From Nemertoderma westbladi (taxonomy: Eukaryota > Xenacoelomorpha > Nemertodermatida > Nemertodermatidae), in contig JAUCBJ010000118.1 of NCBI GenBank assembly GCA_032718475.1, positions 1 to 64,000 of the forward strand: a stretch of DNA of 64,000 bases, given 5' to 3'. A program made the translations under genes and the position numbers. The notes under the pieces were generated by a model that was not told where the DNA came from, ran no database searches, and worked only from the letters and a program-made list of their open reading frames with translations. This document shows, in pieces, positions 1-9,242 of the stretch. Each line of letters starts with the position of its first letter. Position 1 is the first letter of the stretch.

Positions 1-1441
1 AATTATCGATATATAAATTTCTCGGATTATGATCAGTTCTATAGGGAATATCATTATCAACAGGTCTATAATTACCCTTAATAGGGTTCACTATAGGAGT
101 TTCTACTTCGCTAGCAGTATATATGCGTGTAGGCTCCACACCTTGCGCATGAGATACTTCAGACCTAACAGGTTGACACATTGTTACAGAGGGTGGTGGT
201 ATACCTCTTTGAGTATTTACTAATTTATCGCGTTCTAGCGCGATACTTTGCTGCACTTCTTGCAACTCTAGCCTACTTTCCCTCACTGTTCCCTTTAAAT
301 GTTGGACAGTCCCTTCCAACTCTCGGACCTGTTGGGAGGAGCGTATCCGATTCTCCTTCATCTCTCCGAGGAGAATATCCATCCCCCGCCGTCTCTCGTC
401 TACCCAATCAAGCGCCGAAACGGGATCCGCCAACGTCGTAGCGGGCAGACGAGGGACAACGGGCGACAAATTTGGAATATTTCGCTCGGGGTCCAGGACC
501 TGAACTGTCTCCTGGGCAGTTCTATGGGGCACAGGTAGCTTAGTGCTATGCAGAGGGAATTTATAGGTAGCTTCAGGGAGCACAGGTGTATCTATTATCG
601 AAGGGGTGATTTCAAGAACAGGCCTACTTATTTCAGGCTCATCTACTATAGTAGGGAGTCTTTCTATTGTAATTATTTGGTCTGTGGGTTCTGTACTCTC
701 TAAGTTGGTGTTATTTAGTTGCCTTCTAACAGCTGGAGGCAAATCAGGCAATTTCTGACGGTGGAATGTTCTTTTACGTCTGCTTAGGCGGGATCGATTT
801 CCTCCGCCTTCAGTGTCGGTGGTATCGCCTTCCTCAGATGATGTATATCCCTGTCGTTTGGGAGTAGATCGATTCATCATCTGCATATTACTAGCTGCTA
901 ACTGTTTACTGAAGTCGTCCCGCTTCTCTTGAAGACCCTCCAACTCCAGTTGGATGATCTCTTCAGCCGCTTTTCGTTCTACTTCCGCCACTGCTGCCGC
1001 TTTTGCCTCTGTTCGTTCTGCTTCCGCCACTGTTCGTTCTGCTTCCGCCACTGCTGCCGCTTTTGCCGCTGCCGCTGCCGCTTTTGCCTCTGCCGCTGCC
1101 GCTTTTCTTTCTGCCTCTGCCACTGCTGCTATCTTTCTGTCTTCTATACGCTTTTTCCTTACTTGTTCTTCCCTTTCTCTAGCGATGCGGAGTTGTTCAT
1201 CGAATTTAGCTTGGTTCGCCGCTAACCTATCCACATCAATCGCATCTAACACAAGTTTGGCTCCTTCGCTATTAGGGCTAAGTCCCTCCAGCCTTCTCCT
1301 CAACTCGTCATCTCCTAAAAAACGCTGATAGTCTGACAGATAGATGTCAATGGCATCCCTCTTATGCGGTTTCTCTGCTGTCACTTCGCTCTCGGTTGTA
1401 TCTAGTAGACTGTCTGACAGGTTCTGCTTTGCGTCAGACAT
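1..1441 (-). CDS. Partial coiled-coil protein, gag/ORF1-like, runs off left edge
   Basis: Reading the minus strand from the ATG at 1441 gives 480 codons without a stop up to the window edge, and an in-frame TAA lies 36 bases upstream of that ATG, so the start is well defined. The protein opens acidic (MSDAKQNLSD), then has a long Ala/Lys/Glu-rich coiled-coil stretch at about residues 75-190 built from repeats of AEAERKAAA type. An acidic Ser/Glu/Asp patch follows, then a basic patch (SRLSRRKRTFHRQK), a Pro-rich linker and a second coiled coil around residues 345-410. No zinc knuckle or enzyme motif is visible in the part present. Length, composition and the repeat-rich upstream DNA suggest the gag or ORF1 of a retroelement continuing to the left, but this is inference; a host coiled-coil gene is possible. 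Plus-strand ORFs in the same place are shadows of the Ala-rich repeat. Confidence 0.7.
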   Translation of the reverse strand, partial: MSDAKQNLSDSLLDTTESEVTAEKPHKRDAIDIYLSDYQRFLGDDELRRRLEGLSPNSEGAKLVLDAIDVDRLAANQAKFDEQLRIAREREEQVRKKRIEDRKIAAVAEAERKAAAAEAKAAAAAAKAAAVAEAERTVAEAERTEAKAAAVAEVERKAAEEIIQLELEGLQEKRDDFSKQLAASNMQMMNRSTPKRQGYTSSEEGDTTDTEGGGNRSRLSRRKRTFHRQKLPDLPPAVRRQLNNTNLESTEPTDQIITIERLPTIVDEPEISRPVLEITPSIIDTPVLPEATYKFPLHSTKLPVPHRTAQETVQVLDPERNIPNLSPVVPRLPATTLADPVSALDWVDERRRGMDILLGEMKENRIRSSQQVRELEGTVQHLKGTVRESRLELQEVQQSIALERDKLVNTQRGIPPPSVTMCQPVRSEVSHAQGVEPTRIYTASEVETPIVNPIKGNYRPVDNDIPYRTDHNPRNLYIDN

Positions 1442-1559
1442 GCTTATGTGTACAGTTGAATGTCTACTGCTGTATTACAGTCTGAGCAAGTCTAGTAACT
1501 CAGTATTAACTGCTAGCCTAGTAATTAATTACCGGTACTGCTACTCAGTGTAGCGTGAT

Positions 1560-1830
1560 ATATATAATATATTAGAATACCGGTATGCTTATAGTATATA
1601 TAACTATTATTACAGACTAGGTTTATCACAGAATACCGGTATAATTTTAGCACAAATATATATAAATATATAATAGGCCTATCGGAATACCGGTATGCAG
1701 TTTACACTTATAGTGTATATATATAAGTATAATTACAAACTAGAATTAATTACAGAATACCGGTATGATTTCAACCTAAAATTTATAGAAATAAATATAA
1801 TAAGCCTATTGTAAATACCGGTATATCAAT
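1560..1830. repeat. Two ~120-bp tandem units containing GAATACCGGTAT
   Basis: GAATACCGGTAT(G) recurs at about 1573, 1631, 1684 and 1755, with a variant at 1815, within AT-rich DNA. The order of motifs (ACCGGTATG, TTATAGT-TATATA, AATTACA-ACTAG, ACCGGTATAATTT or GATTT, AATATAATA-GCCTAT) repeats twice, giving a unit of about 120 bp. It lies directly upstream of the leftward ORF starting at 1441, so it could be part of that gene's 5' UTR, promoter or LTR. Confidence 0.6.
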
Positions 1831-2761
1831 TATTTTAAATAACTGAATTTCTGAATTTCAAGGGTTACTTGGTTACCTTACTTACTTTATTACCGTTATT
1901 TGAGCAGTAATCCAACTGATATTGAGACCTAATGGTTGTATGGTAGGCCTACTATTTATAAATCGTTAGATTTGATTTATAATATATATATACCCGTTTT
2001 AATGGGTTTTGTCAATGTTTGAAATAAATGTTATTATTTCTGGGGAGTAATCACTACACAAAGCGGTGCGCTTTCAGTGAAGTGTTACTTATAGGACACT
2101 AAAACAAATAATTCTAATTTACCTAAGTTACTTAATACTACAAATTACGTACAATTCGGGTGAGATTACAATCTCTAAATAAACACAAAAATTTACAAAA
2201 ACATAAAATACGAATTTTCAGGGTAATTTTACAAGAAGTCTACAAACCAGCCTAACAAAGGGTTAGAATTCTGGTTATTACAACGGACAGGGTACTACGG
2301 TATTTGAAATAATAAGTAGTAGTAAATACACTGCGTTGTCCAGATAGGAAAATACCACCGCCTGACGACCTATAGCCGTATCGCTATAGGTTCTACGTTA
2401 TGTATCACGGAGTGTTCCTACCTAGAAGTTAATAGAGCTAATCGAACGTGCCTATTAACCACTTTATAACACAAATATAATGCCTACACTAATTACTTTC
2501 GGAAAGCACTGTACACTAAACCCTAAATTAGGTACGAGTACTTGTACAACATATAATCAGTAGTTAAATATACTTGAACAGCTAAAAGAACCACGGCATC
2601 TGCTGGAGTGACCGATGCACAAAATCACCAGTCTTTACCTACGCCAAGCAGCCCGTGTAGTACCGGGGTTAATTTAACTATAGCGGTATGTATAACAAAC
2701 ACAATTACTGTAGGAACAAACTTGGGGAATGAATGTTGCGGATAATCGCATAAACTCTGAA

Positions 2762-3340
2762 TAATAAATATTACGCTACGCGTACAAACTACTCAAACAA
2801 AATGCAGACCAAATACCGACAGACTACCATCAAGCCTAAACAAACTACGGTATATGCAGACTCCGAAATGATTAGGCAGTATGCGTTCTAACCCAGTAGT
2901 ACGACTTATTCTTTAATTGGGGGTTTACCTTACCGCATTGGCTGCCCCTACTTCCTAACCGTACTTAATCGGACAGAGGCTCTACACACACTACAATCCG
3001 TTCAGACCTAATAACAGCCAGACAACTATCCAGTCTACAAATTATCTAAATAAATATTATACGCTACCTGTACGGACTTACACAAACAAAGTACAGACTA
3101 AACGATGGCAGACTACTCTCAAGCCTAAATAAACTACAGGACATGCAGACTCCGAAATGATTAGGCAGTATGCGTTCTAACCCAGTAGTACGACTTATTC
3201 TTTAGTTGGGGGTTTACCTTACAGCATTCGCTGCCCCTACTTCCTAACCGTACTTAATCGGACAGGTGATCTACACACACTGCAATCCGTTCAGACTTAA
3301 CAGCAATCAGACAACAGCTCAGCCTACAAATTGTCTGTAC
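2762..3340. repeat. ~289-bp direct tandem duplication
   Basis: The block containing TGCGTTCTAACCCAGTAGTA occurs at 2882 and again at 3171, with the flanking sequence matching over nearly the whole 289-bp period. Both units carry the same GGGGGTTTACCTTAC and CCTACTTCCTAACCGTACTT segments. The copies differ by scattered substitutions and small indels, so the duplication is not very recent. Confidence 0.85.
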
Positions 3341-3524
3341 AATCTGATCAGGCTTACACGCCTTCTGTTCAATACTGGCCTACAAACAAATAAAACTTGA
3401 CAGAAATAAGTAAAAATCTCAATAAAAAACCAGGGCTGCAGTCCCTGATTAATTATTAAGGCCTACCGGTATACAACAATCAAATCGAATAATACTAATG
3501 TACTTATACGGGAAGTACCGGTTA

Positions 3525-3665
3525 GGACAGTTAGGCCTACGGACCTACAGAAGTACCGGTTCTGGCAGTTGGACCTACGGACCTACGGCAGTACCGGTTC
3601 TGGCAGTTGGGCCTACTGACCTACAGATGTACCGTTCAGGTTTACCGGTTGACCGGTACTTTCAA
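3525..3665. repeat. Minisatellite of GTACCGGTTCTGGCAGTTGG-type units
   Basis: Units combining GTACCGGTTCTGGCAGTTGG and (GA)CCTACGGACCTAC are repeated two to three times with about 40-45 bp spacing and then decay. The 62-aa plus-strand ORF across this array is a product of the repeat, not a gene. Confidence 0.6.
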
Positions 3666-4913
3666 CTTTATTGCTTACTGCAATAAAGAAGCTATATCCG
3701 TTATTGTTCGCGCTTTCAGACCTTTGGCAGTTTAACCCGCCAAATTAGGATGTCTTCTAGATAATAAATCACCTTTAGTCTATGACAAGTATTTAATTCA
3801 CTACACTAGTCGAAACCAATCTGTGCGCGATCATTCACCCGCTGGATATACCCGGGAGATTGGGTTCGACGGCTTAATTTTATTGCTATGTAAGCCTAAT
3901 GTATTATTCGACTGACTGTATTATATAATCTCTGACAATATTATTCACCTTCGGGAAATATTAACAGTTCCTTTAGGACGTGGCGCTCTATCTATACAAA
4001 CAGAGTTATGACTTAAACTACTCACAACGATATGGCTTAGTTACAATTCACATATATGGCGCATTCTTTAGGAAATGCTTCGTTATCAGTCTCACTCATA
4101 CACAATGCTGCACAATACTGCACACTGATCTGCCGATCTTCACTGATTTTAGTCACATATAAAAGGAACACGGACCGAATCATGTAGGGTCTATCAAATA
4201 ACATTAGATTCACTTCAAACCACTCAACATAGGTCGCAATCATTTATCTGTAACCTTTCTCTCTTACCTTCGGTATATCAAGAATATTGGGTTTCGGGGT
4301 TATTTATCGTTATTCCAAATATAATAATTCATCAACCATATTATGAAGAACTGACAGCAAATAGCAGTATAACAATATAAAGTATGCACAGTGTTACACA
4401 GTATGCAGTGTATGCAGTACTGCAGTATGCAGTATGCAGTATGCAGACATCAGACATCAGATAACGGATATATGTCCTTATAATTAAGCCTACTAGTGTA
4501 AGACTAAAAACTGAAACACGGAGGTGCCAAAAGCCAGTTCTTAGGCTCTGGGCAAAAACATAACACTGAACTACTGAGTTTCTGTATACACCTCCAACAC
4601 AGAGACAACAAACGCTCTGATTGGTCAACCTGAACAACGAGAGAACAAAGAAACAAAGAAACGTCGACGTGGCAATATCAGCTGCTAGCCGTCGTCATGG
4701 TAGCGACACTGTTTTCAAGAGTATCGAGCTTTTACGTCACGGAATTACGGATTATGTCCTCTAAAGTACAAATACAGAAGAAATAGCTTTTATGTCCGCT
4801 AAAACACCAGTACAGCAAGGACACGGCCTTTTTATGCCTGGTAAACCAACTACAGAGTATTTTACGGGAAAAATAAGGAAAAATAACCGGACAATTCAGC
4901 AAAAGCTTTTACA

Positions 4914-5094
4914 AACGACGACGTGGCCACCAACTACACACATATACCCTCCCTCGATATTATATTATATTATATCGATTGCCAACTCAACGATTTAGCC
5001 CCCGCTAGCTAGCGCTACTCCTCGACGGCTGTCACCAACCTCCTAGTATGATACATGAAATTCCATTCCGTTCCAGCTACGTGTATACGAGCAT
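4914..5094 (+). repeat. Left terminal inverted repeat of the Polinton
   Basis: Starts AACGACGACGTGGCCACCAA and matches the reverse complement of 22568-22724 in blocks: the first 23 bases, the ATATTATATTATATCGATTG block followed by CCAACTC, the GATACATG-AAATTCC block, and a final GTATACGAGCAT. The arms differ by several indels. Confidence 0.85.
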
Positions 5095-5326
5095 TAGTGA
5101 TTATTATTATTACGCAATAATTTTTGTTTAAACTGCATTTCCCTACCGGCTAATCAACCAATCAATAAACCGAATTTAGGCTATTTCTCAGTTTAAGACC
5201 TGTATTATTTTTGAAAATATCTTATATATATAATCTCTTGCTTTAATCACAATTAATCATTTGTAATGGTTTTAGTTTAAAAGTTTTTACTTTGTTTGTT
5301 TGATTTACAATAAAATAAATTAAATA

Positions 5327-5749
5327 ATGTCTTCTGATTCCGATATGGTTATGCCAATAGTAAGGCATTCATTTTTTGCAGAAGATGGTCAAACCTATAT
5401 TGTTATTGATTATACAATTTACCGTCAGGGAGATGATAAATATAAAATTGAGTTTTCTGAAAAAGCCAGGAAAGTTTTAAGCTCAATTGATATTGATGCT
5501 TCTGATAATAGTTTTCATCTCTTAGATTACAACCTGAAAGTTGAGCATGAGGGAAAATTAATCAACATCTTACTATTATCCATGATAGAGGGGTTTATTG
5601 TTATTACACAATACAACGAAGCTGGTGAAAAGTTTGAAATACGGCTAAATCGGCATAGCCCCTACGAAATTATGTCTTTCTTTATTGTAATGATTTCAAA
5701 AGAATCCTTTATCGAACCTGAAGAATCAACAGATAATGTTGAATATTGA
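5327..5749 (+). CDS. Uncharacterised Polinton protein, 140 aa
   Basis: First gene inside the left inverted repeat. The ATG follows an AT-rich leader and the ORF is clean to a TGA. The protein is acidic, without Cys clusters, signal peptide or membrane segment; it has an alternating hydrophobic pattern such as YIVIDYTIY and INILLLSMIEGFIVI that suggests beta-strands. I do not recognise the family. Its outermost position is one often filled by accessory or host-interaction genes in such elements, but no function can be inferred from sequence. Confidence 0.7.
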   Translation: MSSDSDMVMPIVRHSFFAEDGQTYIVIDYTIYRQGDDKYKIEFSEKARKVLSSIDIDASDNSFHLLDYNLKVEHEGKLINILLLSMIEGFIVITQYNEAGEKFEIRLNRHSPYEIMSFFIVMISKESFIEPEESTDNVEY

Positions 5750-5937
5750 TAATATCATTGATTCTTGACTTTTCCCTCTATATTATAAATATTTTATGAT
5801 TATTTTTAAAATTTTAATGTTTTTAAATAATCGAAAATTGTAGTAGTAATTGTATATACAGTATAACAGATTTGTTTGTTGTTGTTGTTGTTGTGTATTG
5901 AGGTAATTATTTTCAATTTACTTTAAAATTTGGAAAA

Positions 5938-6390
5938 ATGGATATTTTAAATGAACAATGTCCAGTTTGCTATTCTAAGTTATTGCAACAACATCGAGAT
6001 TATTATAAATGTGAAAATAAACATGCAACTTGCGTACAATGTATTGTACAATATTCCGAAATGAATAATTATTGTTCTAAAATTTGTCCTATTTGTCGCG
6101 CACCCATATCTAAGTTTAATATAAAGTTGGCAAGTTATCAACCCTATTATTGGAAAGAGCTTCGAAATATAACTTATATTTCTGCGGAAAGTAATGATCC
6201 GGGAGATTTATTTACAATATTGGAGAATATTTTTTATAGAAATGTAGTACGACGGTGTTGCTACTATATTCCTTATTTTTTTAGCAGCGAACATAAAAAA
6301 ATCATTAGTGCGAAATTCTCGGGAAGTGATTTCCAAACCGCCGATGTTACCTATCATTATTTCGCGTATAAAGATGCTCACCATGCTTGA
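5938..6390 (+). CDS. RING-finger protein, putative E3 ubiquitin ligase
   Basis: A 150-aa ORF with a canonical C3HC4 RING near the N-terminus: Cys8-x2-Cys11, Cys25-x3-His29-x2-Cys32-x2-Cys35 and Cys50-Pro-x-Cys53. Such domains bind two zinc ions and usually recruit an E2 ubiquitin-conjugating enzyme. The remaining hundred residues contain a short Cys pair (RRCCYYIP) and many aromatics but no domain I can name. It lies between the 140-aa unknown and the packaging ATPase, all on the plus strand, with about 190 bp and 216 bp spacers. RING proteins are common accessory genes of large DNA viruses, where they act on host ubiquitin pathways; that role is inference here. The ORF is intact. Confidence 0.85.
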   Translation: MDILNEQCPVCYSKLLQQHRDYYKCENKHATCVQCIVQYSEMNNYCSKICPICRAPISKFNIKLASYQPYYWKELRNITYISAESNDPGDLFTILENIFYRNVVRRCCYYIPYFFSSEHKKIISAKFSGSDFQTADVTYHYFAYKDAHHA

Positions 6391-6589
6391 AATTACATCA
6401 GTCTATACTATAATTGGAAATAGCACCTTTTGTTGCAGCGAGCGTCACATACTGTAGTTGTGTCATATGTTAATTAAATATACAGTACTCTAATATTGTA
6501 GTTGCCTCAATTATTGTTATATACATAGTAATGGTGATGGTTTATTGATATTGATATTTATATTATATTATATTGTATTGTTGATATAT

Positions 6590-6606
6590 CTTAATAATAA
6601 TAATAA
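6590..6606 (+). promoter_or_regulatory. (AAT)n leader before the ATPase start codon
   Basis: An uninterrupted AATAATAATAATAA run ends right at the ATGGCT start. Similar trinucleotide runs precede three other genes of this element, which marks it as a candidate leader or promoter element rather than random simple sequence. Confidence 0.45.
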
Positions 6607-7290
6607 ATGGCTGACTTTAATTCAGGTCCATGTAATTTAAACTTTCAAATGGGAACGAGTATGATAATTTCTGGGCCATCTGGTTCTGGAAAGTCAACCT
6701 TTGTAAGCAATTTAATTAAACACAAGAATGGTTGTTTCAACGAAGCCCCCTTGCGAGTATTGTATTGTTACGGGAGCAATCCCCCGACTATTCCCGGTAT
6801 TACTCACCTTTACAAAGGTTTGCCTGAAAATATAGATAGTTTAGTGAATAGTCGAGATTTATTAATTATAGATGATTTATTAACAGAAACTGAGTCCAGT
6901 ACAGCTTTAACTGTATTGTTTACTAAGGTAGCTCATCATTCCAATATATTTATTTGTTTTATAACGCAAAACATGTTTTACGGTGGGAAGCATAACCGCA
7001 CAAGATCAATTAATAGCCGTACTTTAGTATTAATGAAAAATCCGCGAGACAGTTTATCGGTTTTAAATTTCGCGAAGCAGATGTTACCAGGGCAGACCAA
7101 ATTTTTAGTTGATTCCTATCAAGATGCAACTATTGAACCATTTTCGCATTTCTTAATTGATTTACGACAGGAAACACCCGAACATTTAAGATTTAGATCG
7201 GATATATTTCGTAATCATAATTGTTACATTAAAAATTACATTGACTATAAACGTAGTGAAAATAATAATAATAATAATAATGATAAATAA
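6607..7290 (+). CDS. Polinton genome-packaging ATPase (FtsK/HerA, A32-like)
   Basis: A 227-aa ORF with a perfect Walker A (GPSGSGKST, residues 23-31) and Walker B (LLIIDDLL, residues 85-92), followed by the FITQN sensor-type segment and a KNPRD motif that are typical of Polinton and adintovirus packaging ATPases. The family pumps genomic DNA into preformed capsids. Length matches the short Polinton version. The C-terminus ends in a run of Asn encoded by (AAT)n, a low-complexity expansion that probably does not affect the fold. The gene is intact and starts directly after an (AAT)n leader with a good ATGGCT context. Neighbours are the RING gene upstream and the pX-like gene downstream. Confidence 0.93.
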   Translation: MADFNSGPCNLNFQMGTSMIISGPSGSGKSTFVSNLIKHKNGCFNEAPLRVLYCYGSNPPTIPGITHLYKGLPENIDSLVNSRDLLIIDDLLTETESSTALTVLFTKVAHHSNIFICFITQNMFYGGKHNRTRSINSRTLVLMKNPRDSLSVLNFAKQMLPGQTKFLVDSYQDATIEPFSHFLIDLRQETPEHLRFRSDIFRNHNCYIKNYIDYKRSENNNNNNNDK

Positions 7291-7327
7291 TTATTATTTT
7301 GTAACAATTTTCAATAATGTTGCAACA

Positions 7328-7710
7328 ATGAATAGACTTGTGCAGAAATATCGTAACGAACTGGAATTTCTACGCAGCGCTACCCCTCAACAAAGAACTT
7401 ATTTTATAACCATACCGTGAGTAACGAATTAATACGGCTCATTGTAAATACTGCATTAAATGTTCTAAAAGGTAACGTACAATTAACCCCTCATTCATTT
7501 AGAAATATTCGCCGCTATAAGAAGGTATTGAAATCACTCAACCGTAAAACAAAAAATATATCAAGTTACAGAAAAAAGTTAAGCAATCAATCTGGAGGTA
7601 TACTACCATTTCTAATACCCTTACTCGGCATTGGTGCGAAACTCGCCGCGAGTGCCGGTGCCGCCGCCGCTGGAGCAGCTATTGCGAAAAAAATTAACCG
7701 CGGACGGTAA
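7328..7710 (+). pseudogene. pX/mu-like core protein gene with a frameshift
   Basis: The 97-codon ORF at 7417 has only a GTG at its start, which is unlikely in an animal element. An ATG at 7328 opens a 30-codon frame (ELEFLRSATPQQRTYF is within it) that resembles the N-terminal part of the Polinton pX family and stops at TGA 7418-7420, exactly where the next frame begins, so the gene looks split by a one-base deletion near 7415-7420. The downstream frame has the family's basic Arg/Lys helix (about residues 25-55 of that frame) and the conserved Gly-Gly hydrophobic segment GGILPFLIPLLGIG, then an Ala-rich tail. In adenoviruses the related mu protein binds packaged DNA. A sequencing error is the alternative to true decay. 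Confidence 0.75.
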
Positions 7711-7712
7711 TA

Positions 7713-7883
7713 ATGGTTAAAACAGGAGTAACATTTAGAAAATTATATTTAGTATCGAGTAAACCGTTAGCTACTGATTTAAAACCTCAAGATATACCTA
7801 GAGTAAATACTACAAAAAGAAAACCCTTTAAAACATCAACTTCAAAGAAAATAATTAAAAAATTTCAGTTGTTCTTACGGTGA
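7713..7883 (+). CDS. Small basic ORF, 56 aa, between pX and integrase
   Basis: ATG at 7713, three bases after the pX stop, opens a 56-codon frame that is Lys/Thr-rich (KRKPFKTSTSKKIIKK). Spacing and dense packing in the gene block favour a real small gene. It could also be the remnant of a larger Polinton protein truncated by a stop, since its opening VTFRKLYLVS has the look of a structured N-terminus. No function is assigned. Confidence 0.4.
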   Translation: MVKTGVTFRKLYLVSSKPLATDLKPQDIPRVNTTKRKPFKTSTSKKIIKKFQLFLR

Positions 7884-7934
7884 TGCCCTTTATAAGAGAT
7901 TTGAATATACATATTACTTGCGGTTGTCGAAAAG

Positions 7935-8992
7935 ATGCCACGCAAGATGAAACCAATTTTAAGCCGAAGCTTAGACAAAAAACTGTTAAGAATTTATTTA
8001 GATCCTTCATCCCCCGCGGGATTTGCAAGTGTTGCAAAATTAGCAAAAGCTGCAAACATCAAACCAGCACAAGCCCAGAAATGGCTGAGAGGGCAAAAGA
8101 CATACACCCTTCACGCTCCACGTAGACATCATTATCCAACATCTAAAATATTTACGGGAGGCTTAAAAGATATATATATGATAGATCTGGTGGATATGCA
8201 GCAATATAAATCGCAAAATAATAATTATAACTATATATTAACATGTATTGATGCCTTTAGCAGGCTTGCTTTTGCCTATGGTATGAAAACAAAAAAGGGT
8301 ATTGAAATTATTAGTATAGTAGAATCGCGACTGATCAAGGTTCTGAGTTTCTAAATAAATCTGTAAGGAAATATTTAGATACGTTAGGTATACAGTATTA
8401 CGTAATGTATTCTGTGAATAAGGCGGCTATTGTCGAGAGATTCAATAGAACATTAAAAACAAAGATGTTCAAAATTTTCACGCAACGAGGAAATAATGTT
8501 TGGATTAAAATTTTACCAAAGCTCATTTATGCTTATAATAGGTCATATCATAGGACAATAAAAATGACACCTATTGAAGTTAATAAATTTAATGAAACTG
8601 AATTACTGAATAGATTATATGGGAAATATAAACAGATTAATCATAAGAAAATAAAATTTAAAGTTGGAGATACAGTACGATTATCTATCGCACGTACTGC
8701 TTTTGCTAAAGGCTATCGAGAACAATGGACACGTGAATTATTTATTATTCATCGTGTCAGGTTGGATAGAGTACCAGCGGTAATGTTCGATATTAAGGAC
8801 AGCGCTGGAGCTATAATAAATGGCTCATTTTATTCTCACGAACTCCAAAAGGTCCACCCGAATAGTAATATTTATCTACCAATTGACAAAAATATTGGCA
8901 AACTTAAAGAACGTGTACGCAATGGGAAGAAAGAATATTTAGTCCGATTCATCGGATCCAAGAAACAGTCGTGGGTACAGCATATTCAATAA
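7935..8992 (+). pseudogene. Polinton retroviral-like integrase, frameshifted and internally deleted
   Basis: The N-terminal frame (7935-8354) carries the family's start, including the helix-rich region ending QKWLRGQKTYTLH, then the core strand with the first catalytic Asp (residue 84, YMIDLVDM) and the LTCIDAFSR strand. The downstream frame, open from about 8330 to 8992, holds the second Asp (codon 8333-8335, DQGSEF), the catalytic Glu (codon 8435-8437, KAAIVERF), an SH3-like DNA-binding segment (KVGDTVRL) and a C-terminal chromodomain-like segment (KKEYLVRFIGS). The frames meet around 8320-8335, where the family normally has roughly ten more residues, so there is a small deletion plus a shift. 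The enzyme would normally insert the element and make a 6-bp target duplication. As written this copy cannot make full-length integrase. Confidence 0.92.
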
Positions 8993-9227
8993 GCTTAGGT
9001 TTATACTGTATATTAATTCATTTTGGTTGCATATGACCGTAATTAATCAATATTAACTCGAATGATATTACTATATCTATAGTTCATCAGCTTTAAATAA
9101 AGCCAGTAAAATATTGATCCCTCGCATATACTGTAGAAGATGCGACAATGAACGTGGTCACAGATGTCTATAATTTAACATTATACTGTACTGTATGTAC
9201 AATGGAGTCAAGTAGAGAGAGAGAGCT

Positions 9228-9242
9228 TAAATAATAATAATA
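9228..9242 (+). promoter_or_regulatory. (AAT)n leader before the first minor-capsid-like gene
   Basis: An (AAT)4-type run directly precedes ATGGCC at 9243, as at the ATPase gene and, on the other strand, at 21916. Confidence 0.4.

Larger units (their letters stand above)
1442..4913. other. Non-coding AT-rich flank left of the Polinton
   Basis: No convincing coding region is seen on either strand; short ORFs around 3500-4640 have no family features and sit in simple repeats. The stretch holds the tandem repeats listed separately, a GCAGTAT-type microsatellite at about 4380-4445, and three degenerate copies of a TTATGTCC-CTAAA-TACAG motif between 4750 and 4860. If the minus-strand ORF at 1-1441 belongs to an LTR element, its 5' LTR should lie here, but no LTR pair can be shown because the partner would be outside the window. 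Confidence 0.6.

Noticed and set aside
954-1328. Plus-strand Ala/Ser-rich ORF
   Set aside because: Shadow of the minus-strand coiled-coil ORF; the repeats give long open frames in several readings.
4037-4637. Minus-strand ORFs of 68 and 98 aa left of the Polinton
   Set aside because: Low-complexity, overlapping microsatellite, no motif or context.
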